DNA from: Tetranychus cinnabarinus
Taxonomy: Eukaryota > Arthropoda > Arachnida > Trombidiformes > Tetranychidae
Reading direction: 5' to 3'
DNA: 64,000 bases
Assembly: GCA_022266195.1 (NCBI GenBank)
Contig: WHVY01000010.1
Location: forward strand, 12,501 to 76,500
In this document: piece after piece, positions 61,201 through 64,000 of the stretch
How the letters are laid out: the number at the start of each line of letters is the position of its first letter
Numbering within the stretch: the stretch's first letter is position 1
Made by a program: the position numbers and the translations under genes
The notes under the pieces: model-generated
The model's database searches: none
The model's input: the letters and a program-made list of their open reading frames with translations, nothing else
What the model was told of the DNA's origin: nothing

Positions 61201-62261
61201 ACGATCAGTAAATTAATACTAACATATTATAATAACATTGAAAGAAAATATGTGATGAAAATGATTAAATAAATAGCCAACAATTACTCAAAATGGTTAA
61301 TCACTTAGCAACTCTCCAAATGATTTACCAAATTTCTGGTTTTAACCCAATTGTTGCAAATGAATCACAAAACTAATACAATAATTGCAATATTAAATCA
61401 TGTTAATCTTGACCATTTGATTAATACGTAATCACATTTTTGATTATGATACTAAATATCTTTTTTCTGGTTTACCTTTTTTCTCTGGTCAAAATGGGTA
61501 ATCATTACCTAAACCAGAAAAAAGCTAAATCATTACTTTAGGTTGATGATTAGCAACCAGATAATGATTGATAACAATCCAAAATGAAACCCATTTTCTG
61601 GTTAAATCAAAATAACCCTCCAAAGGAGTTCGGAGTTGAAAAGGTGAATTAGATTCTCCTTTTATAATATTGTTTAACCTGTCTAGTTGAACTCAATTTA
61701 ATTAAATTAAATTCTCAGTTAATATAAATATTTTATTAAAATTATTATTTTCTTAGTTGATTAAAATTCAACTGTAATAACCAATTTAAATATACTTTAT
61801 TATTTTTGTATTTCAATAGGAAAAGTGCAAATTTTCATTTCAATTTTTCACTTTTACCCAAAGAAACCAGAAAACGGTAACAAGAAGATGAAAATGAAAA
61901 AAAATTTCAATCTTTTCCTTTTATCTGTTTATTTGTTATTTAATATTTTTAAACAATTTAACTCCCAACCATTTATCATAATCATGATAACTATTATTGA
62001 ATATTTCATTTGCATACACAGTTCTTACAGATTCATTCATCATTCATTGTTTATCATCATCAAACCCAGACTTTGTCCCATTTTATCCTTTTATTGTTAA
62101 CGCTTTTCAATTACAGTTGACAGATTTAAATTAAATCCAGGTTGAGATTTATGAATGATAACGAAAATATGCATCAAATTGAATTGATTAATCAACCTGA
62201 TTACCATTGAACCAAAGATAAATTTAATCCCTCAATTGTTTCCCAGTGATGAGGAATTGTG
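58260..62261. other. Long non-coding AT-rich region
   Basis: No exon with convincing splice context. GATGATG-rich short repeats occur near 58777-58800 and 59430-59470. The frame at 61825-62100 starts with a signal-peptide-like stretch but continues as low-complexity Ile/Phe/His, so I do not annotate it as a gene. Confidence 0.45.
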
Positions 62262-62327
62262 ATGAAAATTCATTTTTTATCCTTAATTTGTATAAACTTT
62301 TTCATCGCCTTTTCTTGTTTGTTACCA
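62262..62327 (+). CDS. Possible signal-peptide first exon
   Basis: ATG at 62262 starts MKIHFLSLICINFFIAFSCL, a good secretion signal. It ends at CCA/GTAAATG, a usable donor. Without splicing the frame stops 11 codons later. No downstream exon was found before the window end, so this may be the start of a secreted-protein gene extending beyond 64000, or chance in AT-rich DNA. Confidence 0.22.
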
Positions 62328-63535
62328 GTAAATGAAACTTGCACATTTGGTTATTGAATCTCAAATTTTTGGGTTTCCTTTCATGAAAGAAATGATATTA
62401 TTATCAAGAACCATAATCATTATACTTATTGTTACCATGAAAAGACTGGGATGGGAATAAGTTCAAGAAAAGGTTTACTTTATAATGGATTATTTTGATT
62501 TTTTCAAATTCGATTACCAAAAATCATTACATTCTTTAGGATAATAATCATCCAACAGTTGATTCAGCTTTTGGATTAGCAATTGTTAAGCTGTTAAAAG
62601 TAACTTTACAACATTACATTAAATTGACCAAAAATTTCAATAAATTAACTCAATTAACTTCAGTGTTTTAGCTAATTTCAAATGCAATAACCTTTGGTTA
62701 GTTCAACATTTTCATGATTACATTCTTGGAAATAGCTTTAGAGTAAAAAATTTTGTACACAAATCATTAGTGAAGTGAATATGTGTTTACGCTTCAACTA
62801 CAATCAACATCATTTCACTTTAGATTTGCCTTCTTCTTCATCATCTACTTTATTCCGGTTCTTCTGAGTTCACCCTGAACAAGACATTCTTTGTGAAACA
62901 AATCTGGAATCAAAACAGATTCAAAAAAGCGAGTCTATCAATTGAATGGAACGTTGAAAGGCAACAAAAAGAAACAGAAACAGTGAAAAAAATGCCAAAA
63001 CAGGTCAACCATTATTATCATGGAAAGTAAGAGGCAAAAAAGGGTTGAAATGGTGAATAATCAAAGCTTGATGATGACCAATAATCAATCATTGACAACG
63101 TTTCATGATAAATCATAGTCTCTCTATCAACACAGTCCAGTGAAAATTGAATAACTTCGAGTGAAACATTTTCTGCTGTTTTTGGGTTTTCTCATTATTC
63201 AGTTAATTATTCTTGAAATTATTACTCAAATTCATTCATTTCCCTCTCCTGGTTAGATTAGTGAAGCTGAGTAAATCAATAATTGTAATCAAAACCACAA
63301 AAATGGTCTTAAACCTTGTAAACATTGGGTTTTCCTGTTGGACCTTTTTTTGCCAACTTGATTATCATTATATCTGACAAGCAAAGTATTCATTGGAATC
63401 CATTCAATCGATCAATCATGATGGGTTAACCATAGGCAAATATCTTGACTATGAATATGGATAAAGCCGAACATAAAAAGCAATTTGACTTAATGCTGTA
63501 CAAACAGTAATGTTTAATCCTTTTGTGTAATGCAA
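62328..63535. other. Non-coding AT-rich region
   Basis: No supported exon, RNA gene or repeat. Confidence 0.4.
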
Positions 63536-63800
63536 CCAGAAAAACTTTGGACTCGATTCTCCCGAAAACTGTCGATCGGAGGAGTTTTTTGATTGCACTA
63601 TTAGACGCATTTTTTATGTCCCTACAAGCTAAAAGAGTCTATATTTGAACCTGTTTTTGTCGTTACGTTCTTCAGTACTTGTTTAGATTCGTGCATAAAT
63701 GTGACAATTGTAGTGTTATGTCTCTTTTTAGTAACAACCTTCATAACTGTTTCATAACACATAACTTCATAACAGTCTTTCAATGTGTGGGCTACAATTT
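63536..63800. repeat. Partial copy of the 28-29 kb element
   Basis: Blocks match the right part of the 27600-29400 element in the same orientation: ACTCGATT-CTC-CGAAAA and GTCGATC, then TTATGTCCCTACAA (near 63550-63630), then GACAATTGT followed by GTCTCTTTTTAGTAACAA (near 63703-63738). It is diverged and truncated at its left side. Confidence 0.65.
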
Positions 63801-64000
63801 TTCATTTTAAAACGCTTATATTGAATAACTTTTGGTAATTCATTAAATTTTATAGTTAATCAACTTGTCATGATGAATATCGATTGAAATTTTACTTTAG
63901 CTAGCTTATTGTTATTTAGGATTTACTACAAAATAACCTCTTGATATAACTTCAAATAGCAAAAACGACTCTTTTAAATATCTTTTTAGACTCATTTTTA

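Noticed and set aside
61825..62100. Candidate secreted protein beginning MKMKKNFNLFLLSVYLLF
   Set aside because: After the leader the frame is Ile/Phe/His low-complexity with no donor; probably chance in AT-rich DNA.

Overview
This is an AT-rich, intron-containing animal nuclear window. The rRNA region (metazoan-type 18S, 5.8S and 28S start) and the gene set (laminin beta, TTC39, M13 peptidase, Kazal protein) point to an arthropod. The divergent 5.8S/ITS, short introns and roughly one-third GC would fit a mite, possibly a trombidiform such as a spider mite. That placement is inference and was not tested.

Layout. 1-~4.1 kb is a ribosomal DNA unit on the + strand: end of the 5' ETS, a complete and unusually long 18S, ITS1, 5.8S, ITS2, and only the first ~0.5 kb of 28S, after which 28S similarity stops. 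4.1-9.3 kb is repeat territory: a nested inverted-repeat cluster, possible scrambled 28S remnants, a ~270-bp tandem repeat, and a 1.2-kb repeat with a fold-back tail. 9.4-17.0 kb (- strand) holds a complete laminin beta gene. I resolved ten coding exons whose summed length is an exact multiple of three (1912 aa). A second, direct copy of the 1.2-kb repeat lies just upstream of it (18.1-19.5 kb), so the laminin gene sits between two direct repeats; the distal copy carries a 326-bp MITE.

19.5-30 kb is mostly non-coding, with a candidate two-exon small membrane-protein gene (21.4-21.8 kb) and a 1.8-kb fold-back element (27.6-29.4 kb). 30.3-39.6 kb (+ strand) contains exons of one, or possibly two, unrecognised low-complexity, scaffold-like proteins. 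41.1-45.9 kb (- strand) is a complete TTC39-family tetratricopeptide gene (15 coding exons, 620 aa).

46.3-50.8 kb is the most unusual part. A hAT-like MITE with a perfect 8-bp target duplication is followed by a four-exon, 992-aa MULE-transposase-like protein with a SWIM zinc finger and two PHD-like fingers, then by a small coiled-coil/zinc-finger gene on the same strand. Matching TAGTACT-type tandem repeats lie in an intron of the transposase gene and between the two genes. 51.7-52.6 kb (- strand) carries the last four exons of an M13 (neprilysin-like) metallopeptidase with no visible 5' half. It is followed by a tRNA-derived SINE-like sequence and another MITE.

55.1-58.1 kb (+ strand) encodes a small secreted Kazal-domain protein (119 aa, four exons). 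58.3-64 kb is largely featureless AT-rich DNA with one possible signal-peptide exon and a repeat related to the 28-29 kb element.

Most genes here are ordinary animal housekeeping, extracellular-matrix or secreted genes and do not form a functional cluster. All exon models were built by hand from splice-site and phase consistency; no database search was run.
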